Shown here in pieces: positions 1 through 13,260 of a stretch of DNA of 64,000 nucleotides; position 1 is the stretch's first letter; every line of letters begins with the position of its first letter. Both the position numbers and the translations under genes were made by a program. Source of the stretch: Sinonovacula constricta (Eukaryota > Mollusca > Bivalvia > Cardiida > Solecurtidae); NCBI GenBank assembly GCA_007844125.1, contig CM017555.1, forward strand, positions 22,651,669-22,715,668, written 5' to 3'. Below the pieces are notes generated by a model. The model was not told the DNA's origin. It was given only the letters and a program-made list of their open reading frames with translations, and made no database searches.

Positions 1-3000
1 AAAACTGTAAAGAAAAAATAAATACTTTGATTTTATAATTCTTATCATACTTAAAGACAATTTTTGTTATAAGTTAAAACTGACCTTGTAGCCTTGATTC
101 TTTAATATTTGTTGATACACTAGTAAGTCATGATCTATCTTATATTGAAATAACACAACTATGTTTTCATGATTGTTTATTATTAACTTTGTATGTTGGA
201 CTGGAACACTATATTTACAATAAAAAATTTGAGTTGAGAGTCGAGAGGTGGTAGTTTTGAATTAATTCAAAGACTAAAAGAGAAAAAGAACAAAATCAGA
301 ATAATCAAAATAAAGCACAGGCAAGAGTACTGTGTACCAGTCGTAACATTATACAAAACCATGATTTAAGGAAGGTGAACCCGTTTCGGACTAGTCAGAC
401 GTTAGTCTTACGAAAAATAAGAAAAACGTATTCAGCTTGCGCTTTTGTGCCATTTAGGTTTGTCATTACTACTAATACTCACTAGTACTTTTACTCATTA
501 GTACTTCGCTTGTTAGTATCATTACTGGATGCTTTTGTGGTTTAATGATATTTATCGCCTATGTTAATTATTATTTACTTGCAAAATTATTATTACATGA
601 CACACGACTAACAGGGAAACAGAATGTACTTTAATCCTCCGCCGAATTAAACGAAAGTAATGTGTCACTAGCGGGATAACTCGAAATACAACTCGTAATG
701 TCGCGATAAATGACATTTACAGCAAGTGCTTTATGTAAGCGGCCCAAATCTTGTGAAGCCTCATTTGGTTCATCAAGTGATGTGTCCCAGAAGTGCTTTA
801 TGTCACATTACAAATACTCAATGTTTGAAAGAGTGTTCAGTGACATTGAAAGTTTCACAACGAGATTTGTAAAGGATCCAAAGGATTGAGGGTTGCCATA
901 GAAGTTCAAAGATTCTGTTAGCTGCCAATCAGTCATTCAAATGGAAAATGTGTAACTAAAATTAATAAACCTTAAAATGATAAGAGAAAACGAACTGAAA
1001 TGTGTCGAATAAACATCATATTTAACTTATCGCCATACGGCGTGAAACATAAAAACGACGTCAATATCAATCAGTACCGTAGTATTCTAAGACATCTGTG
1101 ACTACTAATATATGCAAGGGCTGGTCTTTTGCATTTCTGACTTAAACGCCACCTGTGACTCAAACATTTAAATTCTATTGAGGGTCATGCGTCAAACCTT
1201 TGCGTTTTGGTCATTTCCAGCCTGTTTTCCAGTTTTACAACAAAGCCCTATTTTCTGACGTCACACTGACATCTCTGACATCGCCGTAAATAGTGTACCT
1301 GTTCCATCGTTTTTAACAGTATCTAACATATATAGCGTTCTCTTTTAAATTAATATACACTTCCCATATTGTAATTATTTCACATTGGAAAGATTGTATG
1401 ATTTTTTCCAACCTTGTAAGGTATTCATCAGATTTAAAACATAATTGTTTACTTTAAATTCTAGAATACAAATCACTACTTTTTACACAATGGCTTAGGA
1501 TATCAATGTATACAGTTTTTAGTATAAAGAATTGATTGACATTTTGCTTTTGGTGCTTTGGGTAAAATTAACAACTCTTAAAATGCTATTTGTGCAAGAA
1601 AATGGAAACAATGGTTATACAAATTTACATCTAAACGTTCTTTTTATTCTTTATACTACATCCACAAATGCCAATACACAAATATGTGTTTATTTATGTG
1701 GTGAAGGTTTTAATCAGACCTGCAGTGCGCCGATAGTTCTGCAGAGAAATATATCTGGGAACTTCATTCAAGAATAAGTGGTAGAATGATGCCATGACCA
1801 TAATTTTGTCAGTGCAATGTAACGATGATATACGTGTTTAACAAAACCTCAATATAACATGCACATAGAGCAAGTAAATGAATGTTCTAACGGTTAGTAA
1901 TATTTACATTTGCTAATTCCTGGACGCATGTACACTAAGCGATAAAATATTTGGTTACTGCCTTCTACTGTGGTTTCCGTGTTGTTGTCTGCTAAATTTT
2001 TTTAATTTGTAATTACCAACTGCACTGATACTCCCGATTTAAACGAATGTTCTCATAGGAAAACACTCACCATGACATTGCAAATTACTTGAAAAACAAC
2101 TTTTTATTTTCTGTATTTTTTTCTCGATGTACAGAATTGTTCCAAAGGAAGCCGAGCTCTCAATAGCGGCGCAAATCAACTCTTTGGTATGACGTTTCAG
2201 TCTAATGTCACTTTTAACAATCAACAAAGCAAATAACACTACAAAACAAAACAATTGAGCACTACAATTTAATTTCAATTTAATAAAATCGCTTTGCAAA
2301 AATATTACTGGTTTATTATTTTGGTTTAAAAATACAGTATAGTGTTTTTTTCTGTTATTTTGCCCAATCAGATCGAGCGAAAAATAGGAGCAAACATTAC
2401 AACACAGTTAGAGTGAAATAGAAACTTGAACCATTCAATTGATTTGACTACTTAAGGCCGACAAGGTCATGCATTGTACTATGACACAGTGTTTTAAAGT
2501 TGAGATTGTAATTCATTGTCTTACAATTCGCCCCAAATGTCAAATTAATGAGTCCATCGATACTAATCTTTTGAACCAACTATTTTCATCACCACGCATT
2601 AGTTAGGTTTTAATGATTCATTTATTGCAACCAATGATCATTGCCATTACGCGAATCTTAGCAAGCAATCAACAAACACAACAAACAGAAATAACACATG
2701 GCGACATGTCAATATCTGTGTTAATTTGCGTTAATGCAGAAGAGATAATGAAGCGTTTAACTGAGCTCAACTTGATTTGGATTTTATGTTTTGATACTAT
2801 CTGTGAAAGCTTTTCCGTATTTGAAGTGAAGCCTTATCTGTATGACATCAAGCGTTAAGACTTTGAAGACAATGCACGGGGATTGTTGTTTTTCATAGTT
2901 ACAATTGTTTTTTTGCAATGTTTGTTCTTAATAAAGTGTTTACTGCACATTAATGATAACGACCATAGTGTTCGTTGTGGTGGCTATTTTGTTACTATTA

Positions 3001-4559
3001 CCTTCCCTTCATGTTGTAAATCACGTCGAAATTGAAAGGTATGATAGAGGGGATATTACCTCAGTGATAGCTTATTGGTCATTTTGGTAAGAGAAACACG
3101 TGGCAAAACAGAACTTATTGTTTTTTGTTCGCAACATGATTTCTTTTTTATTATTATTTTCAAGGAACTATAAGGGCCAAGGGTAGAAAAACAACATAAC
3201 AATGCAAAGATCACTCAAGCTTTGATTTACAGGAGAGTTCTTGAAAGAACGGTTTAAAACGTATATGTGCATGCATGCGATAAACAGTTTTAGATTATAT
3301 GCTAAGCAGGTAAGCCAAAAGCGGTATCAATAATTGACAAAAATGCTAATAGCAAAAAAGATTGAACAAAGAAAGAGTTAAATAATACTAAAGAAAAATA
3401 TGTTAAATGACGTGAATGGCTTGAAAGCACATGCATTCATGTATTATGAATTGTAGTTTTTATTTACATTTATTATAAGATAATAAATTCTTCCTTATCT
3501 TTGTTAGAAAATAATAAGCAAAACTGCAAATTCACTTAACAAAAACTCTATTTTAACCTGCCGTCGATAGTAAACCTTATATATATTTAAAAATTGTATC
3601 GCAATGCTAATATTTGTCATCAAAAACTACAGAAGGGATATTTAATTTTAAAATCATAATAGATATATGACACTTTCTGTGCAACATACCGAAGAAATTT
3701 TCTGTTTTGCTTATTAAAAAACTGTATTACTCCTCAAAATTATATATTTAGCTTACAAAACCTAAAACAAGTTTAGAAGAACCTAAAGTTGCAATATTCA
3801 AGTGGGATTCAACGGTTTTTACACGTTGTTCATCGCCACCTCTTGTATAAGAGTTCCTCGATGGTAAAAGTACATATCAACATATGTAGCTACAAGAGCG
3901 ATGAGTCGATATAATTTAATTACGGAAGCTATCATAAAGCGGTTTGCGAGTTTGTATGTTAACACATGATTCAAGCAATATGAGTGAACGAAATATATCT
4001 TTAGACAATGACTGTAATTTTAAATATCGCACACATATTTTTCTCTAAATGTATATATCGGCTGACATATGTGGGTCTTTTCCGTAATACTTTAAAGTCG
4101 AAATATACTGATTTAAACAATTTATTGCACGACGATGAAATCACACTATGTTCCAAAATGTCGATGAAAATATACAAATATGTGCAAAAGTATTTATTAT
4201 ATAAGGAGGCTTATAGGTGTCGCTATTGATCAAAGTTGTTTTTAACAAATAATATTTTGTTTATATTAGCCTTCATAAAATGTATTTTAAACCAGTTACT
4301 TAACATATACAATAATAAAAACAAAATATCGAAATAAAAGATATAAGAATGCTATGCTATATCACATTATACCGAAAACATTTTTAAAAATCAATATTAT
4401 TTCCCGATTACTTTAATACGTCTGGCAAAGAAAGACTTTTGTTTCTTTATCGAACAACGAACAAATCAATGAGTACTTTGAAACCATCATATATAAATTT
4501 TCAAGAAAGCATAGTCCCTTTTGTACACTTTATAATACACAATTTATATTTTTGTAACT
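1..4559. other. AT-rich intergenic sequence, no gene recognised
   Basis: No open frame here exceeds about 86 codons and none resembles a known domain. The stretch is AT-rich with ordinary homopolymer runs. A short phrase, AAGTGCTTTATGT, occurs twice near 726 and 793. It lies downstream of the ELH-like gene, which is on the minus strand. I see no exon, RNA gene or mobile element that I can support. Confidence 0.6.
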
Positions 4560-4565
4560 TTTATT
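4560..4565 (-). terminator. Candidate poly(A) signal of the ELH-like gene
   Basis: The plus strand reads TTTATT, that is AATAAA on the minus strand, about 27 nt past the stop codon of the neuropeptide gene. This would give a very short 3' UTR. Further AT-rich sequence downstream offers alternatives, so this is the nearest candidate and not a proven site. Confidence 0.45.
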
Positions 4566-4591
4566 ATATCATGAATAGGTGAAATCCAGAA

Positions 4592-5221
4592 TCAGTATTC
4601 TGTCGGGGCTGAGTCAAAAGAATATTCAACATCTTCATCCGCTCGTTTTCCCACTTGCAACAGCCGCATACGGTTGCTGGACGACTCCGAATGAAGCCTT
4701 CGCCTTCCTTCAGTAGCCAGCATATTGGCCAACGCCGACAGTGGACCTGAAACCGATAACTGCTGAGATCTTCTTTGCAGAGCGTGTGTAACCTTATCAA
4801 TGCTAGGCTCCGAACTTCTTGGTTGGCTTCGGGCGACTTTCTGCTGTCTCGGCAGCCGAAATGGAAACCGCCAGCTTCGTTTGCCAAGCTGTAAAAGCGC
4901 TGATCTATGTGGTGAACCGGATCCACCGCGACCTTTGCCCCGATCGTCGTAATATAGCATATCAGCCAACGCTTGCAGATCACCAGAAATAGAGAATGTT
5001 CGCTTGTCTATATCCGATAAATCTGAAACCGGAATTGACGTCGTGATTTTCTCCGCGTTTTTGTTTATATTGTAATCGTCCTCCGAATCGTTCGCCATCT
5101 CGTCGGCAAAATTTTTTGCGTATTTGCTTATAACGTCAAAATCTAATGGAAGGCTTCTCACAGTATGAAGAAGTAACAGACACAGTCCTAAGATGCTAAG
5201 AACCTGCGAAGATGTCGACAT
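4592..5221 (-). CDS. Egg-laying-hormone-like neuropeptide precursor (two amidated hormones)
   Basis: A 209-residue prepropeptide. Residues 1-23 form a signal peptide (hydrophobic core LSILGLCLLLLH, likely cut after VRS). An acidic spacer follows to K73-R74. Hormone 1 (75-112) begins TFSISGDLQALADML and ends LLQL before G113-K114-R115, the standard amidation/cleavage signal. A basic linker (116-149) leads to R150-R151. Hormone 2 (152-190) begins SQQLSVSGPLSALANML and ends RLLQV before GKR 191-193. An acidic C-terminal peptide (194-209) closes the ORF. The pattern I/V-S-x-x-x-L-x-A-L/I-A-x-M-L, the 36-40 residue length and C-terminal amide match gastropod ELH/CDCH, made by neurosecretory cells to trigger egg laying; that role here is inferred from the family. 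The family has been linked to DH44/CRF peptides. The ATG has a purine at -3. The whole coding part is in one exon, with a splice acceptor in the 5' UTR. No frameshift is seen. Confidence 0.88.
   Translation of the reverse strand: MSTSSQVLSILGLCLLLLHTVRSLPLDFDVISKYAKNFADEMANDSEDDYNINKNAEKITTSIPVSDLSDIDKRTFSISGDLQALADMLYYDDRGKGRGGSGSPHRSALLQLGKRSWRFPFRLPRQQKVARSQPRSSEPSIDKVTHALQRRSQQLSVSGPLSALANMLATEGRRRLHSESSSNRMRLLQVGKRADEDVEYSFDSAPTEY
4652..4768 (-). other. Mature peptide 2, ELH-like, 39 residues, predicted C-terminal amide
   Basis: Residues 152-190 lie between R150-R151 and G191-K192-R193. The core SVSGPLSALANML parallels peptide 1 and the end RLLQV parallels LLQL, so the two hormones look like an internal duplication. 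An internal R173-R174-R175 could be cut to release a shorter N-terminal peptide; whether it is used cannot be told from sequence. Confidence 0.7.
4886..4999 (-). other. Mature peptide 1, ELH-like, 38 residues, predicted C-terminal amide
   Basis: Residues 75-112 of the precursor lie between K73-R74 and G113-K114-R115. The N-terminal half carries the ELH signature SISGDLQALADML. The C-terminal half is glycine and serine rich (GKGRGGSGS), unlike the helical, charged C-half of gastropod ELH. Arg and Lys residues at 94-98 are single or spaced, so cleavage inside the hormone is possible but not expected. Confidence 0.75.
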
Positions 5222-5310
5222 TCTGATTTTGTTTCTGCTGCTGTCACTCTTGTTCCAATGTATTTCAGGGGATTGACAGCTTTTCTGGAAAAAATAAATG
5301 AAAGCTTAAT
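5222..5310 (-). promoter_or_regulatory. 5' UTR exon part and 3' splice acceptor of the ELH-like gene
   Basis: On the minus strand a run TTTCATTTATTTTTTCCAG ends at 5285, followed by 63 nt of leader up to the ATG. The polypyrimidine tract plus CAG is a strong acceptor, so an intron probably lies upstream in the 5' UTR. ELH genes in gastropods also carry spliced non-coding leader exons. The first exon and promoter could not be located in the AT-rich sequence beyond 5310. Confidence 0.6.
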
Positions 5311-5670
5311 TATATCAACTGAATGAAAAATATGAAATATATCAATGAATTTGAAGTAACTGGGGGGAAAAAACAAGGTTCTAAGCAGATAAATACAAGT
5401 CTAGTTATATTCGTATTGCCTTGTCAATACTTTCCAGATCAAGAAAGAGTCTTTTAAAGTGATCAGACATTGTATTTTAGCTGCTCGATTCACAAATGCA
5501 CATATACATACAACTGAAACCATCACTTAATTATTAACATTGTAATAAACACCAAAACAACAGAAATGACAAACACTTACAACTAGAGAATCACAACAGA
5601 AACCTTCAGTAGCTAAAGACCTGATGACATAATCTCCATTGCTATATACATGTATCCTTTTGACCCAGTT

Positions 5671-5935
5671 ATAACTAATAATGATGACGCTGTTTTTTAT
5701 GTTAATTCATCTTGATGAACATGATGATGATTTAGTAGCAATATGTTTCATTGAAATGTCTGTTTGTAAGCATTGTGTATTTAAATCATGATGAGAACTG
5801 ATTATTCTGATGATTATGATGTTGATGATGTAGTTATTAATTTTGTTAATATTGATGGTGATGAAAATGAGGATGATAATGCAGAGAAGGATGATGATGA
5901 TGACGATGGTGATAATAATGATGATGATGATAGGT
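5671..5935. repeat. Imperfect (GAT)n trinucleotide tract
   Basis: GATGAT blocks interrupted by GAC, GGT and AAT triplets, densest from 5797 to 5932. It gives a spurious Asp-rich frame on plus and Ser-rich frame on minus. It lies upstream of the neuropeptide gene, possibly inside its 5' UTR intron or promoter region. Confidence 0.75.
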
Positions 5936-6256
5936 TCATCAAACTACTAATCGATAATATACTTGCTCTACGAGTTATCATTGAAGTTCTACTTAGATAC
6001 ACGGTTTCAAATAATCATTTACTTTCTGACATCGAAGGAAGCTTGTGATGTAAAAATGGACACATGCATCGGGAAATCATTCCTTTGATAATCAAAAGCC
6101 AATGGATCTACGAAATCCTTATATTTATCTTGCCCTCAGGGAACCGTGTGATAAAAAGACATTGACGTAAAAGATGACTTACATGTAGATTGGTACTAAA
6201 GAATAGTTTAAATTTCATTGGTACTTATTTTCATGGCTATAACTTTTTTAGTTATA

Positions 6257-6664
<408 letters not shown>

Positions 6665-8379
6665 ACAATCGCCCCATTTTGTCATTATGTCAAGAAATCC
6701 CAACAGATCTACTAAGGTCTCATTAAGTGATGCCACTGAAAAATAATTAGTTGTAGTCAGTCATAAACAACATAAGATAAAATCTTCCAATCTCTGTCGA
6801 TGCTTTAATCTTGGTTAGGTCACTTCGTTACATTCCATGATAGGAAGAAACTTGCATAGCTTCTAGCCTTATATAAATCAAACTTATTAATATAACCAAA
6901 CAGTAATAACAATAATATAATATATACAATAATTATTAATGGCTAGGGCTACCGTTTAAAAATGAAGGAACGGCATCTGTCATTATTGGCAATATCCTTT
7001 TTAAACGGAACAAATATGCGTTTAATGTGGGCTTGAGATTCAAACAATATAGTATATCAAATAAGAGATGTCACTGTATGATTTTTGCATGAAAAAAAAA
7101 CGAATGAAGTCAAACGATGTCATACAATTTAATCACAAAAAACAAGTATGCGATACCCTGATGTCTTTTATTGGTACTGCAAAACATTTTTGTTATTTGA
7201 TAAAGTATAAATTTAAAAGACAAATCTGGAGATACGGAATAAGAAAAACAGAGAAAAAATAAGGGACGGAGGCGGGAGAGAAAAAAGAGGGATGAACCAA
7301 TATTATATTCGTTCTATTTATGTCAGTTTTATTGCTCTTTTCATATTTAATTCACACAATTTTGGCTTAGTCCAATGCTTTGCTTAACTTTACCCTTACG
7401 AAAGCTGTAGCATTTTTATCATTATAATTTTTATGGACAATGTATCTTAATTTACAAATAATTTATAATTGATGAGCAACACACATAAAGGATCGCTTAC
7501 AAAATAAATCTTTCAGCATTGATACCTGGCCTGAACTCTACAACGTCCAATATTCAAATGCATCTCGAACTCTACTTGTGCATGTAAATCGAAAATTAGA
7601 TATAAATAAGTTACGCTCTGTACACAGCAGGAGGTACGGCTCGAACGGAAATATTCAGTTTGTATGCCTCTTACAATATAAAATTTACATTGTATTATCA
7701 AACGGCAAGGGAACCAAAGAAAGCAGATTTATCAAATCACTTTCACGGCTTGAAATGTTGTTGTTGTTGATTTTATTTTCAATATATTTACATTATCCTT
7801 ACACTATGCTCACTATAGCAACCAGTCCCGAAATAATATTCAAAAGATTAGTATAAGCAAACGGGAGCTATACAAAGTAAATACTTTAGTAAGTCTGGGA
7901 TGGGAGTCGGACCAGCTGACCTTGCTTTAGACATGTTTGCCAATAGGTAAATAAGAAAAGGTCGAATTCTGTGCATGTTTCAATCCAACCTAATGGTAGC
8001 GTATAGTGTAGAGAGAAGCAGTTGCGGTCATAAAAATCTCCTTGTTTGTAACTGATGTTGTAATCTCACTTATCCATCAGGACTGTCACGTATGATTTCC
8101 TTTGAAATACATTGGGAGCTGGTTCAATAAGGTGTGTTTGTTCCTTGCTATTTCAACATTTCTATATGTGTGTATATGTGATGTATGATAATTATTATTG
8201 GACCTTTTTATTTCCTTTTTAGTTTCACAAATGTAACAAACTGCAAATAATTACTTGTAAAATAACATATTCCCCATGAACAAATTTAATCTTTAAGTTC
8301 AATATTGAATTTCAATCTGTCATTCGCACACCACTTTCGTTTCTGTAAAACGATCTGTTTAATTTTAAATTATTTCCTA
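6665..8379. other. AT-rich non-coding stretch
   Basis: Only short frames occur (up to 92 codons at 7578-7856), with no recognisable domain or composition shift. I see no element boundaries or RNA gene here. Confidence 0.55.
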
Positions 8380-9040
8380 ATATTTCTGGATCATTCTAAG
8401 TTGTGAATTCTAACGAGCAAATTTCAAGATGTTAGATTTCCTTGCTCTTAATACATGGCATAGTGATCCCCTGGAATTTTAAAACGGATCTTTAAATGGT
8501 CGTACAGAGACAAAGTGGAGGGTGGCGTGTTGAATATGTCAAATTTTACTCCAAGCTACTACCATTTCTGAAAAAAAATCACATTAAAATGACTTTTTTA
8601 TCCTCACGTGGTAGATAAAAATCTATTTATGTTTAATTTCTTCGGCAACCCTATCATGAATGGCAGGTTTTATGAATTTTAAGAGAAAAAAGTCATAACT
8701 TATTAGAATAAAAGACGGAATTTAAACTGTCGATATTTTAATTAACTTTAATTAAGATATCAATAAGATTCTTTATACATCTTGAGAAAATGTTGTTGTT
8801 TTTTTACATTTCTATGTTACAAACGCACAATTTAAACTATCAAACCACCAAGTGATCAATGTAAATGTAAATGATCAAACACTATTGACTATTACGGCAC
8901 TTTCCTTTCATAATAGTTTTCAATGAGCTGAAACGTGCAGAATCACACAAGGTAATCGGATTGTACTCTAAAATTTTAACTTTACCGAAGTCTTATTCTG
9001 ACAATGAGGAACATGATTCAGCATACAATATAAAGCTCAA
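8380..9040 (+). repeat. Old diverged duplication, copy 1 (partner at 12085-13260)
   Basis: The stretch 8380-8570 resembles 12085-12270 in order: TTTCTGGAT, a block around GATTTCCT, CATAGTGATCCC against CACATGATCCC, a run with GACAAAGTG, then ATATGTCAA and ACTCCAA. Farther on, 9005-9040 resembles 13222-13258 (CAGCATACAATAT against CAGCCTACAATAT). Much of the middle has drifted beyond recognition by eye. No coding sequence is seen in either copy. Confidence 0.45.
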
Positions 9041-9196
9041 ACCATTTCCCTTTAACTCTACATGAAGAGAAAAATACCAACTCGAGTCAAAAAAAGTTAA
9101 ATCCACAACACAATTCTAATGCAGATTTGTACACTATCAGTGTGTATGAGACAAATTCAGACGAATACACTGCCATGCTGGCAGTCTGCTAGATAA

Positions 9197-9255
9197 ATTG
9201 CGCACTCCGTAAATCAGGTTTAAGCACCGACATCTACCCTGACCGTCTAAAGCGA
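9197..9255 (+). repeat. Possible degenerate fragment of family 1 repeat
   Basis: Carries GCACTCC followed by CAGGTTTAAGCACC and CTGACCGTC, in the same order as the hairpin core of the family 1 repeats. The match is short and decayed and may be chance. Confidence 0.25.
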
Positions 9256-10867
9256 AAACTCATGTTTTTCCTCTTTGTGTGCAATGTCTCATCGCAGTGT
9301 TAATGTCATATTTTATTTTATTGTGTGTGTGATAGTTCAAACTGCAATGCATGTCTTATTCTCATTGGACATTTTCATATGTTTCAATGCTGTGTTTATG
9401 TGGGGCATTTAAGTATATGTTTACTGATATAATAATTTTAGACGAAAAGAATATTTTCTTATGTTGTAAGTACGTACTTATAGAAACGTTTACAACATTT
9501 TAATTATCAAGAATTTTATCTTGACAATGCATCTCCTAAAAACTTGCCGAGACATTTTTGCCTTTGTGCATAGTGAATCAACGGCCAAATTGATATAATA
9601 AAAAATATAAAGACGATAAGTATCTTTAGTAAACCATACAGCAATTAATAACGGTCTAAGGGAAACGAAAAACATGTATTTGCTCTAGAATATGCATAGT
9701 TTCTAGATCATTACGCTTGAGAAACCGAAAATATGAAAAAGTCAGACTTAAATTGGTTTGAGTCCCAGCCACCTACGTTTTAGTTTTTACTGACAAACTG
9801 TGTAAAACATATCCTTATAAATTTAGACAAATAACTGTAAGACGTTACATCGGTATCAAATGCAAAAAGCTTTCTGCAATATATACAAATGGCCATTTAT
9901 GGATTTTAATATTTTTTATAAAATATCATGAGGATTAAAGATTCGTTTCCCATAGGAAACCGGTTAGGAAACCATAATGTCATTAAGATGTCAGCTACAA
10001 GTTTATTTAATGTTATAAGGGGTGCTTTAAATGACTTGTCCTTACAGATGTTTTAGTTGTCGTGGTTTTGGCACATCGACATATTTATCATACTTATAAT
10101 ATATAAGCCATATAATTGTTTATATGGAAAGTAACACAGTAAGGTTATATTTTCCGTTTCAATCCTAATTTTATCGCTTGCATCGTATTATATTTTATAA
10201 ATAAAATAACTACATGCGTTTAACTAAAAGTTTAAGATATAATAAGTTTCTTTATAATAAGCATTCGTTATCATATTATTATGTCAGATGATTAGTGTCT
10301 GACGACTCAAACACTTATAATATATACCAAGCTGTTCAAATTTATATTTATTTATATTGTCATTAGAATTTGACAGTAAGTTTAATAATTGCTACTGCCA
10401 ATGATAGTACCAGATAATAGTTCTCTGCAATAGCTATAAGATGACGTTAGTGATCTGAATAAAACCTCTGTTTGTAAGATATAATAAAACCAAAGTAGTT
10501 TGAAGCTCCAATGCGACCTGTGACATGTAATGTTATAATTAGAACGGCCTCTAACATCCGAAAAAAACACCCAAGTCAGACCTTTGCCGCTTTACCCTTG
10601 TACGAATTTTTCATTTTTTATCTTGTCTCGAGTCAAAATTTATTTGTTTAACTTTTTACCTAAATCTTCCTAACTTGAGATGGTTTATTTCATTGAAATG
10701 TCGATTGTCTGAATTTATAAGACATTGTGCGACTTTCATAACAAGCAATATAAACAAGCAGAGCCAATATTAAAAAAGATGAAAATCATTAAGCATTTCC
10801 TGACATTGAAAAATCGTAAAAACCCATACAACTTAAAGAGACATTACTAGTGTCATGATATCATCCC

Positions 10868-11065
10868 TACTGAATCATGGAGATTGGCAACAGCCAATAA
10901 CAGCCCCTCCTCGCAGAATTTGTCTTTAGGTTCATCTATGCATCAATGATGGGAACTTAGGAAAGCGAACAAATTACTGAGATAAACATCATAGAAAATA
11001 AACATCTCAAATCTATGGTAATAGTCGGGCCTTGTGGAATTATGAGATCATTAAACAAGTCAGAT
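10868..11065 (+). repeat. Family 2 repeat, degenerate copy
   Basis: Contains GCGAACAAATTACTGAGAT followed by AAACATC and, farther on, ATTAAACAAGTCAGAT. These blocks recur in the same order at 13950-14095 and 14400-14605 and, inverted, at 15050-15180. The repeat's nature is unknown. Confidence 0.45.
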
Positions 11066-11169
11066 TTATTGTGTTGATAGTGCATTGATATAGTTATCAT
11101 ATAGTGCTATGATGGATAATTGGACAATAAGAAAATATCTAATGAGAATTATGTCACATATTAAGATTT

Positions 11170-11305
11170 GAACTACCACTAGCCAAAACAAACCAACAAA
11201 TACCGAAGTGGAACGGACAGTCGATAAACGGATAGACTGGGATGCTTAAACCTAGTTTGTGTAGCGCTGTAAACTCGCAGTTCTTGAAGGGTTTTCTCAC
11301 AGATT
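11170..11305 (-). repeat. Family 1 hairpin repeat, degenerate copy
   Basis: Reads ACCGAAGTGGAACGGACAGT, then a decayed hairpin, GGGATGCTTAAACC and a GCGCTGTAAACTCGC block, matching the core of better copies such as 53740-53830. The hairpin arms are mutated. Confidence 0.55.
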
Positions 11306-12084
11306 AAGAGTAGAAATGAATATGTCCCATAAAAGTAAGACAACAAACAGTAAAGATCAGCATCGGAAGTTAAAAACTAATCACAGTTGATCCAGGCTTT
11401 GTCGTGAACCTTATGCAGGTAGTCACAATTTAGATGTTAGCACTGACGTTCCTAGTGCCAACTGGACATTTGCCTAATTGTTTCCATAAAGCTATAAATA
11501 TGTCCTTAGTCACACATTTCTATAATGCGAACGTTACACGTTAACATGGAAGAAATGATCGAATTGTTTAGGAGGAATGTGTAAATAAGAAACCATAAAA
11601 ATGTACGTATTCGTCCCCACTATCTCCGCTCGTTTGCAATTCATGTTCTTCAAGACTTTGAACACATTGTTTTTTTCATGATCTTGTTATTTTCATGATC
11701 TTGTTCTATACTTCCTAATCAGAGGTTTGTGTAAACTTTGAAGGGTCGAAGCCATCTGACAAATCAAGGAATACTGTTAGTCGAAAATATACATTTACAA
11801 GGTCATAACAAACAACAAGTGGAGAAACATTTTAATTGTCCATTAAACTCCAAATAAATATTCATAAGAAAAAAAATAGCGACTAAGCATTATTACGATG
11901 GTCGTTAACAAAATTGAGCCAATTATGTAAAACAAAACTTTTTCAGATATTACAAGCTAGTTTACTGCACACACAAATTAACTTGTGCAAACCAAATCAG
12001 AAATGGAACTTTTTTCATTCACTGGAAATTCAAGCATGGTCCATTTCTTTGACAGTCTTTTTGATTGAAAAAATATCTCTTGAT

Positions 12085-13260
12085 AATTTCTGGATAATGG
12101 TTATCTGTTAAATATTGCCGAGGACTACATGCGAAGATGATAGATTTCCTAGCTTTTAATACTATATGCACATGATCCCTTGGCACTTTTAAACCAAACT
12201 TAAAACGATTCTAGTGACAAAGTGAATGTCGTTATTTTGGATATGTCAACGTTTAACTCCAAACAACTGACATTGTGCATCTCAATTTAAATAAGAATGG
12301 TCTTCTCAAGTGAACAATAAAAGTATGTTTGTGCTGAGTCGCTTAAAGGCTTTAAACATTTATTCCAAGATGAGAGAATTTGCAATTAAACTTTTTTTAA
12401 CATTACATCGCATTATCTATAAATATAGCTATTAGTTCGAACGGTTAAAATGTATACACATATTTGCAACCAAATTGCACTGTTTTTACCTTAATGCTAT
12501 ATCATACTAGTGATTAGAAGATGAATAAAATGCCGTAATCCGTTTTACATATACACATCAAAGTACTTTATTATCAGTCTTTCTATGAATATTGTTTGTT
12601 TTCAAAAACTCTCAGAGTACATTTAAATTGAATGAAATACATTTAAAATATCCTGTAATACGTTAGAATTTCTCCGAGTGATACAATACCGAACTGTTGT
12701 TGTACTATATAGGATATAGAGAGTCTGGCAGGCGTGTTCCTTGAATACTGGGAAAAAACAACTTTGATGAAACGATATGAAACAAGGCTCTGATAAATAT
12801 TTTAAATGGACGAGAAATTTGAAGTCTTTTTTCATATAAACATATAAGTTGTCTTTGAATTGGAGTTTACGGTACTGAATTTTCGGTACACCCTCATGTC
12901 AATAAACATTGGCCACTTGATTACTAACTAGTGGCTTATCGAAAATAGTTCTGGCTGTTACTACATGAGTACATGTCTACTTATATGATAAATTGTATAA
13001 TCTCTCCATTGGGAAGCACGATCCACTGGTATAGAAATCATTTAATTAATTTAATTTACTCAAATCTGTCAAAAGTGTGGTTTTGAAATTGCGGTTGTTA
13101 AAAAATGATAATTGAGGTTATATGTCATTATTTGTCATTCCTGAGTACCGTATTACTCTGATGCTTGGTTATTGGTAAAAAATGATATGTTTTCAAGCTC
13201 TCTGGTCATTGATGTGTATAAAGATGACATTGAACTCAGCCTACAATATTATGCCACCAT
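12085..13260 (+). repeat. Old diverged duplication, copy 2 (partner at 8380-9040)
   Basis: Partner of the stretch at 8380; recognisable similarity covers about 12085-12270 and 13222-13258. The longer spacing here implies insertions or independent drift. No gene is recognised within it. Confidence 0.4.

Noticed and set aside
4564..4983. 139-codon minus-strand ORF overlapping the neuropeptide gene
   Set aside because: A shadow frame of the ELH-like coding sequence; no recognisable product.
5788..6048. Asp-rich ORF on plus and Ser-rich ORF on minus
   Set aside because: Produced by the imperfect GAT repeat; no domain and no splice context.
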